From NCBI GenBank assembly GCA_036554285.1, contig DATBNO010000029.1, positions 62,001 through 126,000 of the forward strand: a stretch of DNA of 64,000 nt, in the 5' to 3' direction. Within the stretch, counting starts at the first letter, position 1; each line of letters starts with the position of its first letter. Origin of the DNA: JADGGM01 sp025449955. GTDB taxonomy: Bacteria > Gemmatimonadota > Gemmatimonadetes > Gemmatimonadales > Gemmatimonadaceae. Positions 1 to 8,298 of this stretch are shown here, one piece after another. Under the pieces are notes generated by a model. That model did not search any database. It saw only the letters and a list, made by a program, of their open reading frames with translations, and was not told the origin of the DNA. Both the position numbers and the translations under genes were made by a program.

Positions 1-290
1 CCGTGGTCGGGCAGCGCCAGTCCGCCGTAGCGCGCGACGCCCGTCGGCAGCACGCACGGCGCCACGGTGGGGAAGCATTCATCGATGCCGCCCGTGTCGC
101 CCGTGTCCCGGTACGACGCGCCGTCGGCGGGACGCGCCGCGCGCGCGCGGCTCCGCCACAGCCACTCGCGGCCGCCCAATTCCATGGCGATGATCTTGCC
201 GCCTAACGCAGGGACCACCACCACGCGCGTCGCCCCGGCCCGCAGCTCCGCCGAGCCGAAATCGACCGGCGGCGCGGCGACGGTGGTCAT
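1..290 (-). CDS. Aldose 1-epimerase-like protein (N-terminal part, runs off the left edge)
   Basis: Reading leftward from an ATG at 290 gives about 96 residues of open frame that continue past the window edge. The protein starts MTTVAAPPVDFGSAEL, then has VVPALGGKI, ELGGREWLW and GGIDECFPTVAPC, and ends in view at LPDHG. The order (glycine-rich first strand, GGxxE(W)LW, FPTVAP, LPDHG) matches galactose mutarotase / aldose 1-epimerase family proteins, which bind or interconvert sugars in the cytoplasm. The catalytic His and Glu of the family lie mostly beyond the edge. The start ATG overlaps the ispH stop by 4 bp (TCAT on the + strand), so it is translationally coupled to ispH. The family call rests on an N-terminal third only. 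Confidence 0.6.
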   Translation of the reverse strand, partial: MTTVAAPPVDFGSAELRAGATRVVVVPALGGKIIAMELGGREWLWRSRARAARPADGASYRDTGDTGGIDECFPTVAPCVLPTGVARYGGLALPDH

Positions 291-1507
291 ACGACGCCGC
301 GCGGATCGACACCGCGCGTGGCGAAGATCCGCGCCACCGCGTCGCCGATCTTGTTGTTGGGCGTGCTCGCACCGGCCGTGATCCCCACGTGCACCGGTCC
401 CGGCATCGCGAGCCAATCCGCCGTTTCCACCTCGCCCGGGGCGCCGATGGGCCGGTGCCGGATCGTCCCCGCGCCGGCGTCGAGGCACGTCGCATCTTCC
501 ACGTGATACGTGGGGACGCGCGGCGCGCACATCGCCGCCAGCGAGAGCGTGTTGCTCGAGTTGTAGCCGCCGACCACGACCATCGCGTCCAACGGCTGTT
601 CGAGCATCGCCGCCACGGCGTCCTGCCGGTCCTGCGTCGCGCTGCAGATCGTGTCGAACGACCGGAAGTTGGCCGCGCGGTAGGCCGCACCGTGCGCACG
701 CTCGAGCGCTTCGCCTAACGCAGCGGCGATGGCCAGCGAGTCGCCGGCCAGCATCGTGGTCTGGTTCGCCACGCCGATGCGCGCCAGGTGCACATCCGGG
801 TCGAACCCGGGCGACGCCGCGTGCGCGAACCGCTCGAGAAATGCCCCGCGCGAGCCGCGTCCTTCCACGAAGTCGCACACGAGACGCGCTTCCGCCATGT
901 CGCGCACGATCAGGAACGCGCCGCCATCGTGACGCCTGACCTGCGACGCCGTCGCACGCGTCTCCTCGTGATAGTGCTTGCCGTGAATGACGGCCGTGAA
1001 TCCGTCGCGCGCGTACGTCTCGACGCGCTTCCACACGTTGAGCACCGATCCGCACGTGGTGTCGACGACCACGCACCCAATGTCGCGCAGCGTCGCGAAG
1101 TCGCGCATCGTCACGCCGAACGCCGGAATGATCACGACGTCCTCCGGCGTGACGCGCGAGTAATCGAACCCCGCGCCGCCGGGATTGGGCAGCAGGATCT
1201 CGACCCCCATGGCGCGCAGTTTCGCGTTGACGTGCGGATTGTGAATGATCTCGCCGACCAACACGACGCGGTGGTCGGGAAATTTGGCGCGCGTTTGGTA
1301 GGCGTACTCGACGGCGCGCTCGACCCCGTAGCAGAATCCGAACTCGCGCGCGAGATGCACCGTGGTGTCGCCGACGGTGAGGACGAATTCTCGCTCGCGC
1401 AGCACGTCGACCAATCGCCCGGAGTAATCCGAGTCGAGGGTCGCCGCGACTTCGGCTTTGAGGCCGAAGCCCTTTCGAAAATATGTAGAGTCCGCGGGGT
1501 CGGGCAT
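287..1507 (-). CDS. ispH: 4-hydroxy-3-methylbut-2-enyl diphosphate reductase
   Basis: IspH (LytB) catalyses the last step of the MEP isoprenoid pathway, reducing HMBPP to IPP and DMAPP at a [4Fe-4S] centre. The three cluster cysteines are visible at about residues 59 (GFCYGVERAVE), 152 (DTTCGSVLNVWKRV) and 288 (DTICSATQDRQDAV). The HNPHVN motif near 90 and the THxE-like loop region are also present. At 406 residues this is the long form, as in cyanobacteria and plants, rather than the 310-320 residue E. coli form. I chose the ATG at 1507 (MPDPADSTYFRKGF) because the upstream extension to 1612 is low-complexity and overlaps the preceding gene. It lies 37 bp downstream of the zinc-protease gene and overlaps the next gene, so it is probably co-transcribed with both. 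Confidence 0.95.
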   Translation of the reverse strand: MPDPADSTYFRKGFGLKAEVAATLDSDYSGRLVDVLREREFVLTVGDTTVHLAREFGFCYGVERAVEYAYQTRAKFPDHRVVLVGEIIHNPHVNAKLRAMGVEILLPNPGGAGFDYSRVTPEDVVIIPAFGVTMRDFATLRDIGCVVVDTTCGSVLNVWKRVETYARDGFTAVIHGKHYHEETRATASQVRRHDGGAFLIVRDMAEARLVCDFVEGRGSRGAFLERFAHAASPGFDPDVHLARIGVANQTTMLAGDSLAIAAALGEALERAHGAAYRAANFRSFDTICSATQDRQDAVAAMLEQPLDAMVVVGGYNSSNTLSLAAMCAPRVPTYHVEDATCLDAGAGTIRHRPIGAPGEVETADWLAMPGPVHVGITAGASTPNNKIGDAVARIFATRGVDPRGVV

Positions 1508-1544
1508 CCAGTAGAATCTAGTGCCCGCCCCGCGGCTCCCGCAG

Positions 1545-4190
1545 CTATTTCTTGGGCTCCAAAATGTCTCCGATCCGGTGGTCCGCGGCTTCGAGGTGCA
1601 TGCGCGTCTCACGGTCGGCCGCCTTCGGAACCGCGCGACGAATGTCCTCGCGCAACGCGACCAACTCGCCGCGGAGCTCGGACTTCGCGTCTTCCGACAG
1701 CGGAATGTTGCGCCGGCCGAACGGATTGCGCGGCGGTCCGGCAGGCCGCGACGACGCTTCGTCTTCCGGATTCAGTTTCTGGTCGACCTGCGTGAGGTAC
1801 ACCATCTGGAGGGAGCGGCGATATGCGTTGATCGCCACACGGCCTCCCGACAACTCCGACCAGATCCCGTGCTGCAGATCATCGAGCATGTTGGCCAGCG
1901 GATAGACCGTCGTGCGATCCTTGGCCAGCGCCTCTTCTTCGATGAGGCGGTTCATGCGGTTGTCGTTCAGCACCGAGGCGAGCACGCGTGACTGGCCGGC
2001 TACGATCCGGTTGATCATGCCCTCGGCCTCGATCCGTCGACTGAGCTCGGGACGGATGAGGTAGGTAGGCGTGCTGAACACGTTGTCGGTGAGGAACTTC
2101 ATTGCCGCGACCTGCCGGGCTCGCGACAGTGGCATGTAGACCGGACCCGGCTGGCTGCCGGACTTGTACTGCACCTCGCCGCCGCCGATCACCGTGACGA
2201 CGTGCGTCGCCTCGGTTGCCCACTGCCCAACGGTGCGATCGTAAATCTCCTTCGTGTCGCTGTTGTCCTCGCCCGGACGCGTGGTCGCCTCGGCGATGTA
2301 ACCCGCGACGCGCGCGATGTTCTTGTACCCGTACGTCGTCGCCCAAACGGGATCGGCATCACCCACGGCTTCCGTGAGCGTTCCGAAATCGCCGAAGTCG
2401 TTGCCCTCCGAGAAGCGATACCAGGGAACCGTATCCTGCTGCATCGCCCAACGATCGAGGGTCGGGCGCTCTTCGTCCGGGGTCTTGGCGTCGGGGATGG
2501 GCGTGTAGCCCCACATGATCGCGTACTTGTCGTACGGACCGATGCGCGGGATGATGTCCGCGAGATCGATGTGGTCGTCCGGTTGGGCCACGTAGTTGAA
2601 GCGCGAGTAGTCCATGATGCTCGGACTGTGACCCATCTTGTGCACCCACGTCGGGCTGCGCACACTGTCGGCCGGATAGGTCGAGCTGCCTAACTGATCG
2701 TGGCGCAAACCGATGGTGTGGCCGATCTCGTGGGCCACCACGAACTCGAGCATGCGGCCCATGAGCGAATCCGGCATCGGGAACTTGCGCGCGCGCGGAT
2801 CGAGCTGCGACGCCTGCGTGAAGTACCAGTCGCGCTGCAGGTTCAGCACGTTCTGGAAGATGCGCACCGATCCGTTGAGGATTTCGCCCGTGCGCGGATC
2901 GCTCACGTGCGGCCCCACGGCGTTTTCGGTCGTGGACGGCAGCCAGCGAATCATCGTATGTCTGATGTCTTCGGGCGACCACGACGAATCATCAGCCGGA
3001 GGATCCTTGGCGATGATCGCGTCCTTGAAACCCGCCGCCTCGAATGCAACCTGCCAGTCGGTGATCGCTTTCCGGATCCACGGCTTCCACTGATCGGGCG
3101 TGCCCGGATCCACGTAGTACACGATCTGCTTCTTCGGAATGCAAAGATTGCCCGCGCGCTGGTCGGAGCACTCGAGGCGATAGCGCGTGATGTATTGCCT
3201 GCGCGCAGCGCGCTGCTCGAGGCCGAAGTCGACCTGCTCGATCGAGAAGAACCCGATTCGCTCGTCGAAGCGACGCGGCATCATCGGATGATCGGGCAGC
3301 CGCACCAGGCTCCAGTGCGCCAACACGCTCCGTGCCGTCGGCTCGGTTTCCGGTTGGAACGGGTTCGCCGCGCGGGCCGCCGGGTTAGGCGTCGGCGTCG
3401 CGGTTTGTGCCGCCTGGATCTCGACGTTGTCCGGGAACGCGTGCGCGCTCTCGATGAACGAGCGACGCTCGTCGAGCCGGCCGCGGATGGCCGCGAACTC
3501 CGGCACGTCGCTCGTATAGAGCCGCGTCACATCGATGACCGCGGCGCTGTCGGGTCCGTACGCTTCCACATTGAAAATCGCGACGATCGGCGCATAGTCG
3601 GCCGCCTTCACGGCGCGATACACCGCGAGTGACGTGTCTGCCGTAATCGCGAACGTGGGCGAGCGCAGAATGATGCGATTGCCATCACGCTGCCACACGA
3701 GCGTCCGCTCGCCGAACTCATCGCCACCGTATTCCCCGAATTGGCCCGGAGGCAAATCCGGCTCCGCGGCGGGCGCGCGATCGTAACGCCCAACGAGCAG
3801 CATATCGCGGTCGAGCTCCTTCTGCGGAATCTCGAAGTAGAGACGGTCGCAGAGCTCGTGCACGATGAACATGCCGCGCTGTGTCTTGGCCCCGCGTGTA
3901 ATCACGCGGTCATAGGGACGCGGTCGACCCGGACCGGTCGCGATGGGCCGTGCGCCCGTGTCGCGCGCGGCGGCGGCGAGGGCGCCCGCTGGCGCAGCGC
4001 CGGCGGCGGCACCGCCTCCTCCTCCACCGCCGCCTCCACATGCCGGCGCGCGGTCAGCGCGATCCTCGGCGATCATTGTGGTGGCCGGCTGCCGCGTGGG
4101 CTGCGGCGCTTGCTGGGCTGGTGAGTGGGCGCAGGCAGCCGCGGTCGCAGCCGCGAGAGCCAGGGCAGGAACGAACGATCGATTCGTCAC
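1545..4190 (-). CDS. Exported zinc-dependent metalloprotease (DUF5117/DUF4953 type)
   Basis: This is a large secreted metallopeptidase-like protein of about 881 residues. The zinc site HEIGHTIGLRH (HExxHxxGxxH) begins near residue 487 and is followed by a Met-turn-like MDYSRFNYVAQ. This arrangement is typical of metzincin-like proteases with N-terminal DUF5117/DUF5118 domains. I prefer the GTG at 4190, which gives an N-terminus of MTNRSFVPALALAAATAAACAHS: a signal peptide with a Cys that could be a weak lipobox. The ATG at 4253 only adds a Cys/Arg-rich stretch. A Gly run (nine Gly codons, about 4015-4040) and an Ala/Gly linker follow the signal. A KTQRGMF...VHELCDRLYFEIP segment leads into the DUF5117 region. 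Substrate unknown. The gene is 37 bp upstream of ispH. Confidence 0.85.
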   Translation of the reverse strand: MTNRSFVPALALAAATAAACAHSPAQQAPQPTRQPATTMIAEDRADRAPACGGGGGGGGGAAAGAAPAGALAAAARDTGARPIATGPGRPRPYDRVITRGAKTQRGMFIVHELCDRLYFEIPQKELDRDMLLVGRYDRAPAAEPDLPPGQFGEYGGDEFGERTLVWQRDGNRIILRSPTFAITADTSLAVYRAVKAADYAPIVAIFNVEAYGPDSAAVIDVTRLYTSDVPEFAAIRGRLDERRSFIESAHAFPDNVEIQAAQTATPTPNPAARAANPFQPETEPTARSVLAHWSLVRLPDHPMMPRRFDERIGFFSIEQVDFGLEQRAARRQYITRYRLECSDQRAGNLCIPKKQIVYYVDPGTPDQWKPWIRKAITDWQVAFEAAGFKDAIIAKDPPADDSSWSPEDIRHTMIRWLPSTTENAVGPHVSDPRTGEILNGSVRIFQNVLNLQRDWYFTQASQLDPRARKFPMPDSLMGRMLEFVVAHEIGHTIGLRHDQLGSSTYPADSVRSPTWVHKMGHSPSIMDYSRFNYVAQPDDHIDLADIIPRIGPYDKYAIMWGYTPIPDAKTPDEERPTLDRWAMQQDTVPWYRFSEGNDFGDFGTLTEAVGDADPVWATTYGYKNIARVAGYIAEATTRPGEDNSDTKEIYDRTVGQWATEATHVVTVIGGGEVQYKSGSQPGPVYMPLSRARQVAAMKFLTDNVFSTPTYLIRPELSRRIEAEGMINRIVAGQSRVLASVLNDNRMNRLIEEEALAKDRTTVYPLANMLDDLQHGIWSELSGGRVAINAYRRSLQMVYLTQVDQKLNPEDEASSRPAGPPRNPFGRRNIPLSEDAKSELRGELVALREDIRRAVPKAADRETRMHLEAADHRIGDILEPKK

Positions 4191-4453
4191 AGGATGTACC
4201 GCCAAAGAGGAGAAGAACGCACGGCAGCACCAGCGGCAGGCCGAGCCGGGCACGAAAGGGAGGATAAGCTACACGACGCACGGCACACGTGAAGTGCTGT
4301 ACTTTTTTCGTCCCGCTTTCGAACACCAAACGACCTGTGCCATTCCTTTGCCTTACGGTACATCCTCGGCTGGCGACCGGCCCCGATATCGGATTAGGAT
4401 TGGAATCATGCCCCTGCGCCGCCTGAGGCTATGCTCGATTTAACGGTCACCCC

Positions 4454-5524
4454 ATGATTTCTGACGGCGGCGACAGACCCGCGCCCCTCATCAAGCCACC
4501 TGCACTCGTTAAAGGCGACGCCATTGGCGTCGTCGCGCCGTCGTATGCGCCGAGGCCGGGCTGGCTCGTGCGGGGCGTGAAGGCGTTGGAGCACGTCGGG
4601 TTCAGCGTGGTGCTCGATCCGGAGATCTCGAAGGGACGTCGCTTCAAGCGCTCCGAAGACGAACGACGCGCCGAGAATTTCATGGGCGTGTGGCTCGACC
4701 CGAAGGTGAAAGCCGTCGTCGGCGGGACAGGCGGCTACGGCGCCGTGCGGATGCTGCCGTATCTCGAACCCGAGATTTTTCGCCGCAATCCCAAGCCGTT
4801 CGTCGGCTACTCCGACATCACCGCGCTGCACTTGTGGCTCATGCGGCGCGCGGGGCTGCGCGTCTTTCACGGCCCAACGGTGGACGACCTCATTCCCAGC
4901 GCGCGCGACCCGACGATGGCGTCGCTCCTCAACGCGCTCATGATTCCCAAACCGGCGGCGAAACTGGGCAAGGGGATGGCGCGCGTGCTGCGGCCGGGCC
5001 GGGCGACCGGCCGTCTCATCGGCGGCAATCTCTCGTTAGTCCAGCAGACCATCGGGACGCCGTACGAGGTCGACACCCGCGACGCGATCCTCTTTCTCGA
5101 GGAGACGCGCGATCCGATGAGCGTGTTGGACGAACGACTGGTGCATCTGCGCGCAGCGGGTTTGCTGCGCGCGGTCAAGGGCATCGTGTTCGGCCAGCTC
5201 TCGATCGACCGGTCCGAGGAGGACGAGTTCGAGGATTTCCTCCTCGACCTCGTGTCGGACCTCAACGTGCCGGTGTTGGCCGATTTCCCGGCCGGGCACG
5301 AGGTGCCCAACCTCACCGTTCCGTTAGGCACGGACGTCGAGCTGGTGGCGGAAGAGACCGGCGGCTGGATCGCGTACCGGGAAGACGCGCTCGAGGAAGC
5401 GCCGCGCGATCAGGCACCACGCGATCAGGCACCACGCGATCAGGCGCCGGGCAACGAGCCGCCGGCTCCGGCGGCCGCCGATCCCGGCGCGCCGCCGCGC
5501 GAGCCGGCCGCCGCCGCGCGCTGA
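4454..5524 (+). CDS. LD-carboxypeptidase (peptidase S66, LdcA/MccF-like)
   Basis: Family S66 serine peptidases cleave the L,D bond of murein tetrapeptides during recycling (LdcA) or inactivate microcin C (MccF). Visible motifs are the N-terminal GDAIGVVAPS; GGTGGYGAVRMLPYL near 90-104; the nucleophile Ser at about 120 in FVGYSDITALHLW; a Glu-containing FLEETRDPMSVLDE; and the His motif GHEVPNLTVPLG. The complete Ser-Glu-His set suggests an active enzyme. At 356 residues it is longer than usual because of a C-terminal tail of RDQAP repeats and Pro/Ala-rich sequence after about residue 305. The tail is probably disordered. It is divergent from the zinc-protease gene, with about 260 bp between them. 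Peptidoglycan recycling is the likelier role, because no microcin genes are nearby. Confidence 0.9.
   Translation: MISDGGDRPAPLIKPPALVKGDAIGVVAPSYAPRPGWLVRGVKALEHVGFSVVLDPEISKGRRFKRSEDERRAENFMGVWLDPKVKAVVGGTGGYGAVRMLPYLEPEIFRRNPKPFVGYSDITALHLWLMRRAGLRVFHGPTVDDLIPSARDPTMASLLNALMIPKPAAKLGKGMARVLRPGRATGRLIGGNLSLVQQTIGTPYEVDTRDAILFLEETRDPMSVLDERLVHLRAAGLLRAVKGIVFGQLSIDRSEEDEFEDFLLDLVSDLNVPVLADFPAGHEVPNLTVPLGTDVELVAEETGGWIAYREDALEEAPRDQAPRDQAPRDQAPGNEPPAPAAADPGAPPREPAAAAR
5405..5449 (+). repeat. Three 15-bp tandem repeats in the LD-carboxypeptidase tail
   Basis: The unit CGCGATCAGGCACCA occurs three times in tandem (the last copy ends GCGCCG) and encodes RDQAP x3 in the C-terminal tail. Being a multiple of three, copy number can vary without breaking the frame, so it may be length-polymorphic between strains. 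Confidence 0.9.
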
Positions 5525-5531
5525 GGTCTGC

Positions 5532-6020
5532 CTAACGCCCCTCGCCGGCGCGAGCGCGCTCGTCCAACCATCCCTTGCTCGCCTCGCGCGCGGTCGCGCT
5601 GTCCATCACGAACCGCTCGAGCGCGCTGCTCACCCCGGCCGGCAGCGGCACCTTGTCGAACGTCTGTCGCGACACGCACACCAGCACCTGATACGCCGCC
5701 GCGTGCACCGCGAGCCCGGTCGCATCCAATACGTCGAAGTTGATGGTGAGCGACGATGTCCCGATGCGGCTGAAGTACGTCACCACCTCGAGCCGGTCGT
5801 CGAGTCGCGCCGGCCGGTAGAACTCGGTGTGCATGATCTTCCGCGGAAGCCAGATGTCATACCGCTCGAACATCTCGCGGAACGGAAGGCCGCATGCGCG
5901 GAAGATTTCCGTCTCCGCAAGCTCGTAGAACCGGATGTACGCGCCGTAGCAAATGATGCCCGCGAGATCGATGTCTCCCCAGCGGACGTACTCGGCGACC
6001 ACGAAGGGCGTCTTGGACAT
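5532..6020 (-). CDS. Acyl-CoA thioesterase, hot-dog fold (4-hydroxybenzoyl-CoA thioesterase/YbgC type)
   Basis: The protein hydrolyses acyl-CoA thioesters if it behaves like its family. The N-terminal VRWGDIDLAGIICYGAYIRFYE carries the family signature with the catalytic Asp (xRWxDxDxxGxxxYxxYxxxxE). LPRKIMHTEFYRPARLDDRLEVVTYFSRIG forms the central sheet. I start at the ATG at 6020 (MSKTPFVVAEYV) rather than the upstream 6056 start, because homologous hot-dog proteins begin about ten residues before the signature strand. The length is 162 residues. The stop codon TAG lies inside a GTTAGGC heptamer. It converges with the LD-carboxypeptidase gene and diverges from soxY. Substrate unknown. Confidence 0.8.
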   Translation of the reverse strand: MSKTPFVVAEYVRWGDIDLAGIICYGAYIRFYELAETEIFRACGLPFREMFERYDIWLPRKIMHTEFYRPARLDDRLEVVTYFSRIGTSSLTINFDVLDATGLAVHAAAYQVLVCVSRQTFDKVPLPAGVSSALERFVMDSATAREASKGWLDERARAGEGR

Positions 6021-6149
6021 ACGATGAATAGTAGACGTGTCCGGCAGTCGTGTCACGCGAGTCTGGCCCGAGCGCGCGGCGCGCGTTAGTTATTCCGATG
6101 CGCGCGTCGCCCGAGGCACGTGATCGCCGACGCCCGCGTGGAGGTCGAC

Positions 6150-6644
6150 ATGGAGGATGAACGTTCCAACACCAGACGCGCGTTTCTGCGCGCCGCGGCC
6201 GTCGGAATCGCCGTGCTGGTCGTGGGCGTGCGCGACGCGCTGGCCGCGCCCGCGCCGCGCGACCCGGGCCCCGGCGATGACATGCCCGACGCCGCGAAGA
6301 AAGTGCTGCGCGAGCGCTTCGGCGCCCGGCAGATCAAGGACGGTCATGTGAGCCTCGACCTGCCCGAAGTCGCGCCCGACAGCCGCGAGGTGCCCGTCTT
6401 CATCGAGACGGATCTGCCGATGGAGCCGGATCGGTACGTCAAGGCGATCCACCTCGTGGTGGACCACAACCCCGACATTTACGTCGCCGGATTCCAGCTC
6501 ACGCCAGCGTTAGGCAAGGCGTCCATCGACACGCGCATCAAGATGCGCCGCAGCTCGCAGGTGCGCGCCATCGTCGAGACCAACACCGGCGAGCTGTGGT
6601 GGGCGCACAAGCTGGTGTACACGACGCTCAACGGATGCGTATGA
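6150..6644 (+). CDS. soxY: SoxY-like sulfur/carrier protein with Tat signal
   Basis: SoxY carries sulfur intermediates on a C-terminal cysteine swinging arm in the periplasm. The N-terminus after the chosen ATG has the twin-arginine motif NTRRAFLRAAAVG followed by a hydrophobic stretch and an ALAAPA cleavage region, so Tat export is expected. The GGAGG five bases before 6150 supports this ATG over the GTG at 6120. The body (VPVFIETDLPMEPDRYV...HLVVDHNPD) is the SoxY immunoglobulin-like domain. The C-terminus is NGCV-stop, where classical SoxY ends GGCGG: the reactive Cys is present but its glycine surroundings differ. The soxZ ATG overlaps the stop (ATGA). No soxAX, soxB or soxCD is in view. 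Confidence 0.8.
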   Translation: MEDERSNTRRAFLRAAAVGIAVLVVGVRDALAAPAPRDPGPGDDMPDAAKKVLRERFGARQIKDGHVSLDLPEVAPDSREVPVFIETDLPMEPDRYVKAIHLVVDHNPDIYVAGFQLTPALGKASIDTRIKMRRSSQVRAIVETNTGELWWAHKLVYTTLNGCV

Positions 6645-6988
6645 CGCTCGGCGCCGCGCCGGCCGCCGGCGACCCGCGGATTCTGCTGCCGCCCGGTATC
6701 CGCCAGGATGCGGTGATCTACGTGCGGGCGCTCGTCTCGCACCCGATGTATACGGGCATGTCGCGCGACGAACAGGGCGCGCTTATCCGCGAGTACTACA
6801 TCAAGTCCGTCGAGATCACCTACGGCGGCCAGCGGGTCGCGCGGTTCGAGTGGACATCCGGGATCAGCCGCGATCCGTACGTCGCGTTCCCGCTCCGCGC
6901 GACCCACGAAGCGCCGCTCCACATCGCGTGGACCGACACCAAGGGCAAGGTCTACACGCAGACCGCCGCCATCGCATTCGGCGGCTGA
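6641..6988 (+). CDS. soxZ: SoxZ-like carrier partner
   Basis: SoxZ forms a heterodimer with SoxY and supports the carrier arm. The protein begins MTLGAAPAAGDPRILLPPGIRQDAV and contains VRALVSHPMYTGMSRD, IREYYIKSVEITYGG and a final AFPLRATHEAPLHIAWTD. These match the SoxZ pattern 'v.alv.HpMetG...d..G...p..yI..v...y.g..v'. The start ATG overlaps the soxY stop by 4 bp, implying coupled translation. It has no signal peptide, as is usual for SoxZ, which is exported with SoxY. 115 residues. Confidence 0.82.
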   Translation: MTLGAAPAAGDPRILLPPGIRQDAVIYVRALVSHPMYTGMSRDEQGALIREYYIKSVEITYGGQRVARFEWTSGISRDPYVAFPLRATHEAPLHIAWTDTKGKVYTQTAAIAFGG

Positions 6989-7011
6989 CGGTCGTTCGCG
7001 CGCGAGGTGCC

Positions 7012-8076
7012 GTGGTGGCCGCGGCCGTCTCGTTAGGCGGAGCCGCGGCCGCATCCGCTCAACAATCGGCCGTTCCCCGGTCGTTGACCGCCGACTCGGC
7101 CACGCGGGCCGCGATTGCCAGCCGCTATCCGCGCGACCGGTCGGACACGCTCCCCGCGTTCCCGCTGCGTCGGCTCGCGCCCGGCGTCTACGCCGTCTCG
7201 GGCGACACCGGCCGCGGTGTGGAGGGCCGGCCTAACGCAGGGTTCGTGGTCACGCCGGCCGGCGTCGTCGTGATCGACGCGCTCGCGAGTCCGGGCGAAG
7301 GACGCGTCCTCCTGCGCACCATCCGAACCGTCACCCGGGAGCCGGTACGCTATCTGATCCTCACGCATCACCATCCGGACCACACCTTCGGCGCCATCGT
7401 GTTCAAGCGCGCCGGCGCGCGCGTGATCGCCCACCCGGACCGGCGGACGCTCGCCAACGCCGAGGGCGATGACCGCCTCGCCAGCGACTGGACCGGCGTC
7501 ATGGGCCTCCAGCAGATGCGGGGATTCGCCTACGCCGATACACCGGACATTCGCGTTAGGCGGGACACGGCGCTCATCGTGGGCGGCCGGCGCATCGAGA
7601 TCGTGCGCCCCGGCCCGGCGCACACGGCGGGCGATCTCATGGTGTGGCTTCCCGCCGATCGCGTGCTGTTCGCCGGCGACGTGCTCGTCGAAGACGGCGT
7701 GTCGATGATGGTGGACGGCAGCTCCGGTGCGATGCTCACCGCGCTCGCGCGTATCGATTCGCTCGCGCCCCGCGTCGCCGTGCCGGGCCACGGACGACTC
7801 GCCACGAAGCCGGCAACCCTCGTCGCCGCAACACGGTGCTACGTCCTCGCGCTGCGCGACACGATGCGCCGTGCGGTCGCAGCCGGTGTTCGCATGGGAC
7901 AGGCAATCGATCGACTGCCGCCCGCCGATCGCGACCGCCCCGTGTCGCTCCATTCCCGCCTTCGCCGCAACGCCGTCCGCGTCTATAGCGAGATGGAACA
8001 CGCGCTCTTCGACGCCGCGGCCTCCCAGTCTGCGATCGCCGGCGAGGCGCGCCGGCGCGCCGCCTGCCCCCGCTAG
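7012..8076 (+). CDS. Periplasmic MBL-fold metallohydrolase (SoxH-like)
   Basis: A metallo-beta-lactamase-fold hydrolase with the metal motif LTHHHPDHTFGA, then GPAHTAGDLMVW, the Asp of LFAGDVLVEDG and the late His of VPGHG. Similar proteins (SoxH, and zinc metallohydrolases of quinoprotein relay systems) accompany SoxYZ carriers and may release the bound group. The start is uncertain: I take the GTG at 7012, which follows GAGGT at good spacing and begins a hydrophobic signal peptide ending ASAQQ. A CTG overlapping the soxZ stop (6985) would add an RAR n-region and is possible. The gene follows soxZ by about 20 bp. The rest of a sulfur oxidation or quinoprotein pathway is not visible, so the substrate is open. 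Confidence 0.82.
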   Translation: MVAAAVSLGGAAAASAQQSAVPRSLTADSATRAAIASRYPRDRSDTLPAFPLRRLAPGVYAVSGDTGRGVEGRPNAGFVVTPAGVVVIDALASPGEGRVLLRTIRTVTREPVRYLILTHHHPDHTFGAIVFKRAGARVIAHPDRRTLANAEGDDRLASDWTGVMGLQQMRGFAYADTPDIRVRRDTALIVGGRRIEIVRPGPAHTAGDLMVWLPADRVLFAGDVLVEDGVSMMVDGSSGAMLTALARIDSLAPRVAVPGHGRLATKPATLVAATRCYVLALRDTMRRAVAAGVRMGQAIDRLPPADRDRPVSLHSRLRRNAVRVYSEMEHALFDAAASQSAIAGEARRRAACPR

Positions 8077-8298
8077 GCCGCCGGACGCTCGATCTAACCG
8101 CACCGGTTGCCGGACGAAGAGCGTGCCCGGAGAGCGTTGCCGGGTGCGCCCCCCGAGTCTCAAGGGCAGCACAACCGGTCCGATACTCCTGGGTGACCGA
8201 GCAGTTCGCATCGCCAGCCGTACCAAGCCCTTAAACCAGTTCGGCGCCCGAAGCCTCGCCGAGAACCGCTGTCCTCCGTTAGACGGAACGCCCACGCC

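Noticed and set aside
5405..5449. CRISPR-like repeat array
   Set aside because: The 15-bp units are contiguous, without spacers, and lie in frame in a coding sequence.
8077..8298. Possible c-di-GMP (GEMM) riboswitch before the PilB/GspE-like gene
   Set aside because: Fragments such as AAACC and a CGAAGCC segment recall the motif, but the P1 helices and conserved purine-rich core cannot be assembled.
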